This document shows, one piece after another, positions 6,981-13,851 of a stretch of 14,107 nucleotides of DNA. This DNA comes from CAG-791 sp002394525 (GTDB taxonomy: Bacteria; Bacillota; Clostridia; Lachnospirales; Lachnospiraceae). Positions within the stretch are counted from its first letter, which is position 1; every line of letters begins with the position of its first letter. Both the position numbers and the translations under genes were made by a program. The stretch spans positions 1 to 14,107 of the forward strand of contig CAMNFJ010000073.1 of the NCBI GenBank assembly GCA_946536955.1. The letters are read 5' to 3'. The notes under the pieces are model-generated. The model was given only the letters and a program-made list of their open reading frames with translations. It searched no databases and was not told where the DNA came from.

Positions 6981-7010
6981 TTGTGGCACAAAACCCTGCA
7001 AATGTAGTAT
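6981..7010 (+). promoter_or_regulatory. tentative promoter for the DUF815 gene
   Basis: TTGTGG (6981-6986) and TAGTAT (7005-7010, preceded by TG) are separated by 18 nt in an otherwise GC-rich region; overlapping TATAAA at 7008-7013 is an alternative. The -35 match is modest. Confidence 0.3.
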
Positions 7011-7073
7011 AAATAGAACAGCGAGCCTGCCGGCCGCGGACGGACCGCAAAAAGGCGCATGGAGGATCTATAT

Positions 7074-8447
7074 ATGTACAGACTGACATCGAAACTGATC
7101 GTTTACAGGGAAATCGGAGAGGACAGTATCCTGATGCGGCTGGCCGACGTCTGCCGGCTGTTTGACAAGGGGGATTATGACCGGGAGGCCCTGACCGCGC
7201 AGGTCCTGGACCAGATCCACCGTCTGCTGGACCTGGCGACCCGCTATGGCTTTGACAAAAATCTCTGGCACAATTACCTGGCCTTCCTGCTGGCCATGAC
7301 AGAGACGCCCTTTACCCTTGTCTCGGAAAAGGTCGGCGCCAATGACGGATCTGTCAATCATTTTGTCAAAAGCGACCTGCGGATCTTCCGCAGGCTCTTT
7401 GATTACGATTTTTCCAGGCTTGAGAAGGCGCTGGAGACAGACGTCTTTTCCATCATCGAAAATTATCACTCCGTGGGGAAAAAGGAGCGCGTCTACAACC
7501 GGAGTGTGAGCGAGAAGGTCCAGGCCCTGAGCTTAAAGCTGGAGGAGTCCGCGGACGAGGACGATATGTACAGGATCGTGACGGATTTTTACCGGGATTA
7601 CGGCGTCGGCATGTTCGGCCTCAACAAGGCCTTCCGCATCAATGAGCGCTGGAGCAATTCCTCAGAGGGAGCCGTCCCGGAAGCGGGCGCGGCCGCCTCG
7701 GTGGATTACGCGGCTGCAGGAGAGGACGACTTCCTGATCCCCATCACAGCCACCAGCGACGTGGTCCTGGACGATCTGATCGGCTACGAACTGCAGAAGG
7801 AGAGACTGATCGCCAATACCGAGGCCTTTGTCAGCGGCCGGACCGCCAACAACGTCCTGCTCTACGGGGATGCCGGAACCGGCAAATCCACCAGCATCAA
7901 GGCCATCCTCAACCAGTATTACGACAGGGGCCTGCGCATGATCGAGGTCTACAAGCATGAATTCCGCTACCTGCAGCGGATCCTGGCCGAAGTGAAAAAC
8001 CGCAACTACCGCTTCATTATTTATATGGACGACCTCTCCTTCGAGGAATTTGAGATCGAATACAAATACCTCAAGGCTGTCATCGAGGGCGGACTGGAGA
8101 CCAAACCGGAAAATGTCCTGATCTACGCGACCTCCAACCGCCGCCACCTGATCCGCGAGACCTGGTCCGACAGGTCCGACCGGTCCGACGACGAGCTCCA
8201 CAGGTCAGACACCATGCAGGAGAAACTTTCCCTCGTGGCCCGCTTCGGAATCTCCATCGGCTACATGAAGCCCTCCCACAAGGAATACCTGCACATCGTC
8301 AAGGAACTTGCGGCAAAATATCCTCAGATCACCCTGACCGAGGAGGAACTGCTGCAGAAGGCCAACCAGTGGGAACTCAGAAGCGGAGGAGCCTCGGGAC
8401 GTACCGCACAGCAATTTATAAACTACCTGGCCGGCGCGTCCGACTAA
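7074..8447 (+). CDS. DUF815-family AAA+ ATP-binding protein
   Basis: This is a 457-residue cytoplasmic P-loop ATPase of the DUF815 family, whose physiological role is not established. The N-terminal ~215 residues are helical and charged, without a recognised domain. A short Ala/Gly/Glu linker follows (about 200-220). The ATPase module starts near LIGYELQKERL, with Walker A GDAGTGKST at 265-273, Walker B FIIYMDDLSFE (Asp319-Asp320) and the sensor-like ATSNRRHL. The family signature ELHRSDTMQEKLSLVARFG comes near 380-400, and a C-terminal lid includes SGRTAQQFINYL. The start is ATG 7074, because GGAGG at 7061-7065 lies 8 nt upstream; an in-frame ATG at 7059 overlaps that site. It has its own candidate promoter and no close partner. 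Identity of the family is firm, function is not. Confidence 0.92.
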   Translation: MYRLTSKLIVYREIGEDSILMRLADVCRLFDKGDYDREALTAQVLDQIHRLLDLATRYGFDKNLWHNYLAFLLAMTETPFTLVSEKVGANDGSVNHFVKSDLRIFRRLFDYDFSRLEKALETDVFSIIENYHSVGKKERVYNRSVSEKVQALSLKLEESADEDDMYRIVTDFYRDYGVGMFGLNKAFRINERWSNSSEGAVPEAGAAASVDYAAAGEDDFLIPITATSDVVLDDLIGYELQKERLIANTEAFVSGRTANNVLLYGDAGTGKSTSIKAILNQYYDRGLRMIEVYKHEFRYLQRILAEVKNRNYRFIIYMDDLSFEEFEIEYKYLKAVIEGGLETKPENVLIYATSNRRHLIRETWSDRSDRSDDELHRSDTMQEKLSLVARFGISIGYMKPSHKEYLHIVKELAAKYPQITLTEEELLQKANQWELRSGGASGRTAQQFINYLAGASD

Positions 8448-8481
8448 AATTTTGCTGCGGCAGTACAGGACAGGCAAATTG

Positions 8482-8490
8482 TGTTACAAT
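8482..8490 (+). promoter_or_regulatory. extended -10 promoter candidate for the GT2 gene
   Basis: TGTTACAAT at 8482-8490 matches the extended -10 pattern TG-n-TATAAT with one mismatch. No good -35 box is seen at the proper distance. Transcription would start about 85 nt before the GT2 ATG. No terminator is visible between the DUF815 stop and this site. Confidence 0.4.
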
Positions 8491-8581
8491 ATAAAATGCG
8501 CTGTCCCTGCAGACGCAGAGCTGAAGTTATTATCCGTTTCTTATGCCCAACAAGTCCCGACCTGAAGGAAGAAAGCAGAAA

Positions 8582-9568
8582 ATGGAAAAAGCACTCCCGA
8601 TCCTGTGGATCGTTATACCCTGTTACAATGAGCAGGAGGTCCTGCCGATCACAGCGCCTATGTTTCTGGACAAGATCCGGCAGCTGGCCCAGGCCGGCCT
8701 GGTGTCCGATGACAGCAGGATCCTCTTTGTCAATGACGGATCCAGGGACAGGACCTGGGAGATCATCCGGGAGCTGGCCGGATCCGACGTTCATTTCCGG
8801 GGGATCTCGCAGAGCCGCAACAGGGGACATCAGAATGCTGTCCTGGCCGGCCTGATGACGGCCAAAGACCACTGCGACATCACGATCTCCATCGACTGCG
8901 ACGGTCAGGATGACATCAATGCCATGGACGAAATGGTGCGCCAGTATCATGAAGGCTGTGAGATCGTCTACGGCGTCCGGTCCCGCAGGGACACCGACAC
9001 ATGGTTCAAGCGTGTGACGGCCGAGGGCTTCTATAAGCTGATGAATGATATGGGGACGGAGGTCGTCTACAATCACGCCGACTACCGCCTGGTCTCCGCT
9101 AGAGTCCTGCGGGCTTTTGAAAACTACCGGGAGGTCAATCTCTTTCTGAGGGGGATGTTCCCCCTGGTCGGCTTCAAGTCCACGTCCGTCTATTATGAGA
9201 GACATGAGCGCATAGCGGGGGAGAGCCACTACCCCCTGTCCAAAATGCTGGCCCTCGCCCTGGATGGGATCACCAGCATGAGCACAAAACCCATCCGTCT
9301 GATCACCGGCTTCGGCTGCCTGGTCGCCCTGGTCAGCTTTATCGGCGTCATCTGGTCGATCGCGGCCCACTTCATGGGAGTGGCCGTCACAGGCTGGTCC
9401 AGCATGGTCTGCATCCTCTGCTTTCTGGGAGGGATCCAGCTGCTGGGCATCGGTGTGATCGGGGAATACGTGGGCAAGACCTATATGGAGACAAAGCACC
9501 GTCCCCGATATATCATCAGCGACAAGACCTGGGAGGATCAGGACGGAAAAGACATATTGATCGGATGA
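8582..9568 (+). CDS. GT2-family glycosyltransferase, polyprenyl-phosphate type (GtrB/CsbB-like)
   Basis: This is a 328-residue membrane-anchored family 2 glycosyltransferase. The GT-A domain (about 5-230) has VIPCYNEQEV (11-20), FVNDGSRDRTWE (49-60), the nucleotide/metal-binding SIDCDGQDD (103-111) and NHADYRL (164-170). FLRGMFPLVGF (188-198) and RIAGESHYPLSKM (210-222) are typical of DPM1/GtrB-like enzymes. Two C-terminal membrane helices (about 239-262 and 270-297) precede the conserved GEYVGKTYMETKHRPRYI. Such enzymes usually move a sugar from a nucleotide donor to undecaprenyl phosphate for envelope glycosylation; donor sugar and final acceptor are unknown. I chose ATG 8582, with AAGGAA at 8565-8570 upstream, over an in-frame ATG at 8543 that lacks a ribosome site. 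No GtrA-type flippase is nearby. The next gene follows after 53 nt containing a small 6-bp hairpin. Confidence 0.92.
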   Translation: MEKALPILWIVIPCYNEQEVLPITAPMFLDKIRQLAQAGLVSDDSRILFVNDGSRDRTWEIIRELAGSDVHFRGISQSRNRGHQNAVLAGLMTAKDHCDITISIDCDGQDDINAMDEMVRQYHEGCEIVYGVRSRRDTDTWFKRVTAEGFYKLMNDMGTEVVYNHADYRLVSARVLRAFENYREVNLFLRGMFPLVGFKSTSVYYERHERIAGESHYPLSKMLALALDGITSMSTKPIRLITGFGCLVALVSFIGVIWSIAAHFMGVAVTGWSSMVCILCFLGGIQLLGIGVIGEYVGKTYMETKHRPRYIISDKTWEDQDGKDILIG

Positions 9569-9621
9569 TTGAATTCATTTTAAGCCGCAGTTCCAATCGC
9601 GGCTGATAAAAGAGGTGCCCC

Positions 9622-11784
9622 ATGGCTTCCGGTTCAAATAAAAACAGAAACAGACAACTGAACAGAGTGGAATCCAGGCGCACAGGGGGAACGCGGACAG
9701 ACCTTTTTGATCTCCGGGGAGATCAGGAGAGCGAGGAGGCAAGACCCTATCGCGAGAGACATCGCGTGGAAGTGGATGTGAACGGCTATGCAGGATCCCA
9801 GCCGGCCTTTCGCCGGTCCTCCGGCGGATCCGGAATGGAAAATGATCCGGAGGACTGGATGATCCGGGAAGACTACCGGGAAAACACCGGCGCGGGAAGC
9901 GGATCCGGGGGAAGGACTCCCGGCCTTACGGCAGAGGATTGGGACACTGGAAGCCACCGGACGGGCAGCAGGGAGATCTCTGCTGATCTTTTTGTGCCCT
10001 CAGGATCTTCCGGCAGAGGGAGGCGGAGCCGCGTGACCCGGGTCCCCCGCTCTTCCGCAGGCTACGGCAGTTATGACAACAGCCGGACCACTGGGACAGG
10101 CTACGGCAGAAACCGTACCACCGGGACAGGCTACGACAGATATGGCAGCGGCCGGAATGCCGGGACAGGCTACGACAGATATGGCAGCGGCCGGAATGCC
10201 GGGACAGGCTACGGCAGCTATGGCAGCGGCCGGAATGCCGGGACAGGCTACGGCAGCTATGGCAGCGGGCGTACGACCGGGACGGACACTGGCAGCGGCC
10301 GGACCACCGGCGCTGGCTATGACAGTTATGGCAGTTATGGCAGCGGCCGGACCGCCGGGACAGACGACGGCCGCTACACCAGCCGGAGAACCACGGACAG
10401 AAACTATAATGGTAACGGCCGTGCAACCGGCTCAGGCTACGGCAGCTATGGCAGCGGGCGCACGACCGGGACGGGCACTGGCAGCGGCCGGACCACCGGC
10501 GCGGGCTATGACAGCTACGGCAGCTATGGCAGCGGGCGCACGACCGGGACGGGCTACGGCAGCAGCCGGACCTCCGGAAGGGGCTCCGGGAGATATTCCG
10601 CGGATCCATACGATCCATACATGGAAGACGAAAGAACGAGGCGTGATCCTGCCGGCTCCGGGAAGATCCCCGAGAGGGCCTTCTTTTTCGAGGAGGATCT
10701 GCCGGAGGGAGACCTCTCCCGGCAGAGCAGGGCGGACCGCCTGGAGGACGATTATTCCGAGCGCAGGCGGCAGCGCCGCGACCAGCTCAGAAAAGAGCGG
10801 GAGAAACAGATCCGGCAGATGCACTTCCGGATCGGGGCGGCGGCAGCTGTCGTCCTGGTCCTGCTGGTTCTTGTGATCGTGGCGGTCGTCGTCAAGGTCC
10901 GGTCCGGAAAAGAGGATCAGGGCCAGGAGGCAGCGGCTCCGGCTCCCGCCGTGGCCGCAGGCACTGCGGACACGGAAGAGACTCAAGACGGTACAGGGGA
11001 CGGTGCAGTCCCGCCGCAGGACCAGGAGGAAGAGTCCTCAGAACCCGGGGATGATGGATCTCAGACGGATTCCACCGGGCAGGCGGCCAAGGCTGAAGAG
11101 GCGGACAGACAGAAAGCTCCCCCGGAGGAAACGCAGGATACGGAAGAGAAAGAGAACGGACAGGAGACGGAGACCGCCGCGGCCGGAGACGGGCAGGAGA
11201 CGCAGGAGCGCAGCTACAGCCGGCAGACGGAGTGGAATCTCATCCTGGCCAATCCCTGGCACCCCCTTCCCGAAGGCTACAGCGTCGAGACGACCTCCCT
11301 TCCCAACGGGGAATCTGTCGACAGCCGCTGCTACGACGACCTCATGGAGATGCTCACGGACTGCACGAAAAACGGCGGAAACCCTGTCGTATGCTCCTCT
11401 TACCGCACCCATGAGAAGCAGATCGGCCTCTATGAGGCCCAGGTAAAAAAGCACATGGATGAGGGCATGGACCGGGCTCAGGCAGAGAAGGAAGCCGGAA
11501 AGGTCGTCGCGGTTCCGGGCACCAGTGAGCACGAGGTCGGGCTGGCAGTTGATCTCTGTGATTATACAAACCAGAATCTCGATGAGTCACAGGCGGAGAC
11601 CGTGACCCAGAAATGGCTCATGGCCAACAGCTGGAAATACGGTTTTATCCTCCGCTATCCGGTGGATAAAAGCGACCTGACAGGGATCATCTACGAACCC
11701 TGGCACTACAGGTATGTCGGCAAAGACATAGCCGCGGAGATCTATTCCAGAGGCATCTGCCTGGAGGAGTACCTCTCTCAATAA
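9622..11784 (+). CDS. membrane-anchored M15B (VanY-like) carboxypeptidase with a Tyr/Gly/Ser/Arg-rich cytoplasmic repeat domain
   Basis: This is a 720-residue predicted type II membrane protein. Residues 1-402 are polar and basic and should lie in the cytoplasm; 148-325 is built of YGSYGSGR-type repeats. A basic stretch (381-403) leads into one membrane helix (about 404-426). An acidic, disordered linker (428-535) follows. The outer domain (536-720) is a D-Ala-D-Ala or L,D-carboxypeptidase of peptidase family M15B: SSYRTHEKQ (592-600), PGTSEHEVGLAVD (zinc ligands His637 and Asp644) and EPWHYRYVG (catalytic Glu692, zinc ligand His695). It would trim stem peptides of peptidoglycan. The start at 9622 has AGAGG 6 nt upstream. 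The next gene is a paralog. The catalytic call is firm; VanY versus LdcB-type specificity is open. A ~400-residue cytoplasmic tail is unusual for this family. Confidence 0.9.
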   Translation: MASGSNKNRNRQLNRVESRRTGGTRTDLFDLRGDQESEEARPYRERHRVEVDVNGYAGSQPAFRRSSGGSGMENDPEDWMIREDYRENTGAGSGSGGRTPGLTAEDWDTGSHRTGSREISADLFVPSGSSGRGRRSRVTRVPRSSAGYGSYDNSRTTGTGYGRNRTTGTGYDRYGSGRNAGTGYDRYGSGRNAGTGYGSYGSGRNAGTGYGSYGSGRTTGTDTGSGRTTGAGYDSYGSYGSGRTAGTDDGRYTSRRTTDRNYNGNGRATGSGYGSYGSGRTTGTGTGSGRTTGAGYDSYGSYGSGRTTGTGYGSSRTSGRGSGRYSADPYDPYMEDERTRRDPAGSGKIPERAFFFEEDLPEGDLSRQSRADRLEDDYSERRRQRRDQLRKEREKQIRQMHFRIGAAAAVVLVLLVLVIVAVVVKVRSGKEDQGQEAAAPAPAVAAGTADTEETQDGTGDGAVPPQDQEEESSEPGDDGSQTDSTGQAAKAEEADRQKAPPEETQDTEEKENGQETETAAAGDGQETQERSYSRQTEWNLILANPWHPLPEGYSVETTSLPNGESVDSRCYDDLMEMLTDCTKNGGNPVVCSSYRTHEKQIGLYEAQVKKHMDEGMDRAQAEKEAGKVVAVPGTSEHEVGLAVDLCDYTNQNLDESQAETVTQKWLMANSWKYGFILRYPVDKSDLTGIIYEPWHYRYVGKDIAAEIYSRGICLEEYLSQ
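10063..10596 (+). repeat. 39-bp-period repeat region coding a Tyr/Gly/Ser/Arg-rich disordered domain
   Basis: Four consecutive 39-bp units run 10129-10167, 10168-10206, 10207-10245 and 10246-10284; the first two are identical in DNA. Each encodes GYDRYGSGRNAGT or a close variant. A larger duplication is superimposed: the stretch from 10249 (YGSYGSGRTTGTDTGSGR, then TTGAGYDSYGSYGSGR) recurs from 10438, 189 bp later. Irregular units flank these. The near-identity of DNA units points to recent slippage or recombination, always in multiples of three. Confidence 0.9.
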
Positions 11785-11809
11785 AAAAGCATCCTGATTC
11801 AGGCCCTCC

Positions 11810-11859
11810 GCAGCAATGCCCCGCGTTGGCGCGAGAATCACCTCGAATCCGGTGGCTGC
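11810..11859 (+). other. possible 50-nt three-way-junction RNA fold between the two M15B genes
   Basis: GCAGC (11810-11814) can pair with GCTGC (11855-11859), enclosing CGCG-TTGG-CGCG (11822-11833) and CACC-TCGAATCC-GGTG (11839-11854). The last hairpin resembles a tRNA T-arm, but no complete tRNA can be built. The stems are short, so chance folding in GC-rich DNA is possible. The rest of the 149-nt gap shows no promoter and no terminator. Confidence 0.3.
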
Positions 11860-11933
11860 GAACAGAAACTCAGATTCCTCTTTTCCGTGTGAACAGGAGC
11901 AAAATTACCAGATGAAGGGAAGACAGCGAAAAG

Positions 11934-13829
11934 ATGCAGAATGCCCCCGACAGTAAGGAAAACATCATAAAAGATTCAGACCGGCCGGCCGGGGAGGGGG
12001 AAGGAGTTTCTTCTGAAAAAAGGAAGGATCCTCCTGAACAGAAGACCTCGAAGACCAGAAAAAGGACTTCAACAGGAAAAAGGAAGAAAAGCCGGAAAAA
12101 ACGCAGAGCTTCCGGATCCTCCGCAAAGTCAGACAGCCCGAAGGCCTCTGCAGGCAGCGCGAAGACAGACACAGACGTCGTGAAGGCCCCTGCCGGCAGT
12201 GAGAAGACATCGGAAGGGTCGTCTGCAACTGCTTCCCCCGCATCCTCAGAGCCGGGAAAAAAGAAGCGGCGGATGTTTGCGTCTGCTCCTTCCACAGCTC
12301 CTGAGCCGGAGGAAAAGAAGTCTGAGGCAGCACCTTCCCCGGCCGCTGAATCTGAGGAAAAGAAGTCTGAGGCAGCACCTTCCCTGGCCGCTGAACCTGA
12401 GGAAAAGAAACCGGAAGCAGCTCCTTCTACAGCCTCTGAGCCTGAGAAAGACAGGAAAAAGAAGCCGGCGGCCACTGTGGAAACACTCAGGGACTGCTGG
12501 AAGAAATTTATGAAGCTTGTGTCCGGCTTTCTGGACAAGTGCGTCAGGGGCTGGAAGGCCTTTTTCGCATCTCTTGTCAGGAAGGTCGGCTACACGATCG
12601 CGGCGACGGCTGTTGTCGGGGTCGCTGCTGGACTCCTGGTCCTGGTACTCTTCCTGAGCATCAGCGGCGGAAAGGGAGGTCCTGCGGACAGCGGGACTCA
12701 GACCGCAGGCTCCGGGGAGACCCTGGAGGACTCGGAGGCGAATTACGACGGAATGGAACCGGCGGCTGCCGGGGGCTGGTCCCAGACCATTCCCGGCCAG
12801 GACCCGGCCGGACAGCAGGACAGCGAGATCGCCTATGCCTTCCGCGGGCTCTTTTCAAGGACCAGGGAGGGAGTTTTTGCCCTCAAGGAGCAGGCTGAGG
12901 AATCTGTCCGCAGCAGCTACCTGGAGATCCTGGAGGCCGGCAGGGGAGATGAGTTTTCTCCGGAACCCGGGGCACAGACGCGGCTCTGGGAGCAGGTGAG
13001 AGAGGAGAGAAGGAGGGAACTGGAAAAAGACCCTCTTCTGATCCTCGTCAACAAGTGGCACCAGCTTCCCGAGGATTACGAGGTGGAACCGGTCGAACTG
13101 CCCAACGGCCAGATGATCGGGACCACCGCCTACGAACCCCTGATGGAAATGCTCCGCGATTGCGAGGAAGCCGGGGGGACGCCCATCGTATGCTCGGGCT
13201 ACAGGCCCCACGACAAGCAGGTCATGCTCTTTGATGAGCAGATCGAGCGGTGGATCTATTCCGTGAGCACCAGGGAGGAGGCCGAGGCCCTCGCGGCCAC
13301 TGCGGTCGCGATCCCGGGGACCAGCGAGCATGAGCTGGGACTCGCCGCGGATATCTATTCCTCGGAAAACATGAATCTGGACGAGAGCCAGGTGGACACC
13401 TTCACCCAGCAGTGGCTGATGGAAAACTGTTGGAAGTACGGTTTCATTCTGCGCTATCCAAAGGATAAAAACGAGATCACGGGCATCATTTTTGAGCCCT
13501 GGCACTACCGCTATGTCGGAAAGGAACGTGCGCGAAGGATCTTTGACGCGGGGATCTGTCTGGAGGAATATCTGGACAGGACGGACCATCCCTGGTCCTC
13601 CCTCAATCCCTTTGACGAAGCCGGCCCGGAGGAAGCGGAAGATGCCGGAAACACTTCCGGAACCTTGGATGAAGCTGAAACGGAAGGAGAATCTTCAGAA
13701 AACTTCAATGAAGCGGAAGAAACCGGAAACACTTCCGGGACCTTTGATGAAGCTGAAACAGAAGGAGACTCTCCCGCCTCCTTCGATGAAACCGAGGCAC
13801 CCGGACAGGGAGATGGAACATTCTATTGA
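11934..13829 (+). CDS. membrane-anchored M15B (VanY-like) carboxypeptidase with Lys/Glu/Pro/Ala repeat domain, paralog of the preceding gene
   Basis: This is a 631-residue predicted type II membrane protein. The cytoplasmic part (1-217) is Lys/Ser/Glu/Pro-rich, with strongly basic clusters (KRKKSRKKRR at 49-58) and a four-copy 15-residue repeat at 118-177. A membrane helix spans about 219-243. The outer part has a charged stalk (about 300-368) and an M15B catalytic domain (368-548): SGYRPHDKQ (421-429), PGTSEHELGLAAD (zinc ligands His466, Asp473) and EPWHYRYVG (Glu521, His524). An acidic repeat tail (565-625) follows. It should cleave D-Ala-containing peptidoglycan stem peptides. It parallels the upstream gene through the whole catalytic domain, while the N-terminal halves are unrelated in sequence but alike in design. 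The ribosome site is weak (AAGGGA, 13 nt upstream), so translation may be low or the start may differ. The pyrophosphatase gene begins 22 nt after its stop. Confidence 0.9.
   Translation: MQNAPDSKENIIKDSDRPAGEGEGVSSEKRKDPPEQKTSKTRKRTSTGKRKKSRKKRRASGSSAKSDSPKASAGSAKTDTDVVKAPAGSEKTSEGSSATASPASSEPGKKKRRMFASAPSTAPEPEEKKSEAAPSPAAESEEKKSEAAPSLAAEPEEKKPEAAPSTASEPEKDRKKKPAATVETLRDCWKKFMKLVSGFLDKCVRGWKAFFASLVRKVGYTIAATAVVGVAAGLLVLVLFLSISGGKGGPADSGTQTAGSGETLEDSEANYDGMEPAAAGGWSQTIPGQDPAGQQDSEIAYAFRGLFSRTREGVFALKEQAEESVRSSYLEILEAGRGDEFSPEPGAQTRLWEQVREERRRELEKDPLLILVNKWHQLPEDYEVEPVELPNGQMIGTTAYEPLMEMLRDCEEAGGTPIVCSGYRPHDKQVMLFDEQIERWIYSVSTREEAEALAATAVAIPGTSEHELGLAADIYSSENMNLDESQVDTFTQQWLMENCWKYGFILRYPKDKNEITGIIFEPWHYRYVGKERARRIFDAGICLEEYLDRTDHPWSSLNPFDEAGPEEAEDAGNTSGTLDEAETEGESSENFNEAEETGNTSGTFDEAETEGDSPASFDETEAPGQGDGTFY
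12285..12464 (+). repeat. four-copy 45-bp repeat in the second M15B gene
   Basis: Units at 12285, 12330, 12375 and 12420 encode APSTAPEPEEKKSEA, APSPAAESEEKKSEA, APSLAAEPEEKKPEA and the diverged APSTASEPEKDRKKK (residues 118-177). The array lies in the predicted cytoplasmic segment before the membrane helix and should be disordered or weakly helical. Confidence 0.88.
13647..13802 (+). repeat. two-copy 78-bp repeat coding an acidic C-terminal tail
   Basis: Two 26-residue copies (572-597 and 598-623) both begin GNTSGT-L/F-DEAETEG and are rich in Glu, Asp, Ser and Thr. They follow the catalytic domain of the second M15B protein and would form an extracytoplasmic acidic tail. The upstream paralog ends at its catalytic domain and lacks this tail. 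Confidence 0.85.
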
Positions 13830-13851
13830 TCATAAAAACAGGAGGAAGAAA

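Noticed and set aside
5689..7089. A 466-codon minus-strand open frame across ddh and its terminator
   Set aside because: It crosses a clear promoter-gene-terminator unit on the other strand and shows no recognisable domain.
9583..9604. AGCCGC/GCGGCT hairpin between the GT2 and first M15B genes as a terminator
   Set aside because: The stem is only 6 bp and no T-run follows on either strand.
9926..10618. Possible CRISPR-like array (regular ~39-bp units)
   Set aside because: Units abut without unique spacers, lie in frame inside a long gene, and code a uniform peptide repeat.
10073..10876. Overlapping long frames in the Tyr/Gly repeat region (+ strand second frame with AGMPGQATAAMAA repeats; minus strand Cys/Arg/Ser-rich frame 9926-10618)
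   Set aside because: A repeat with a period divisible by three keeps every frame open once it is open. Neither frame has a convincing ribosome site or a domain, so overprinting is not supported.
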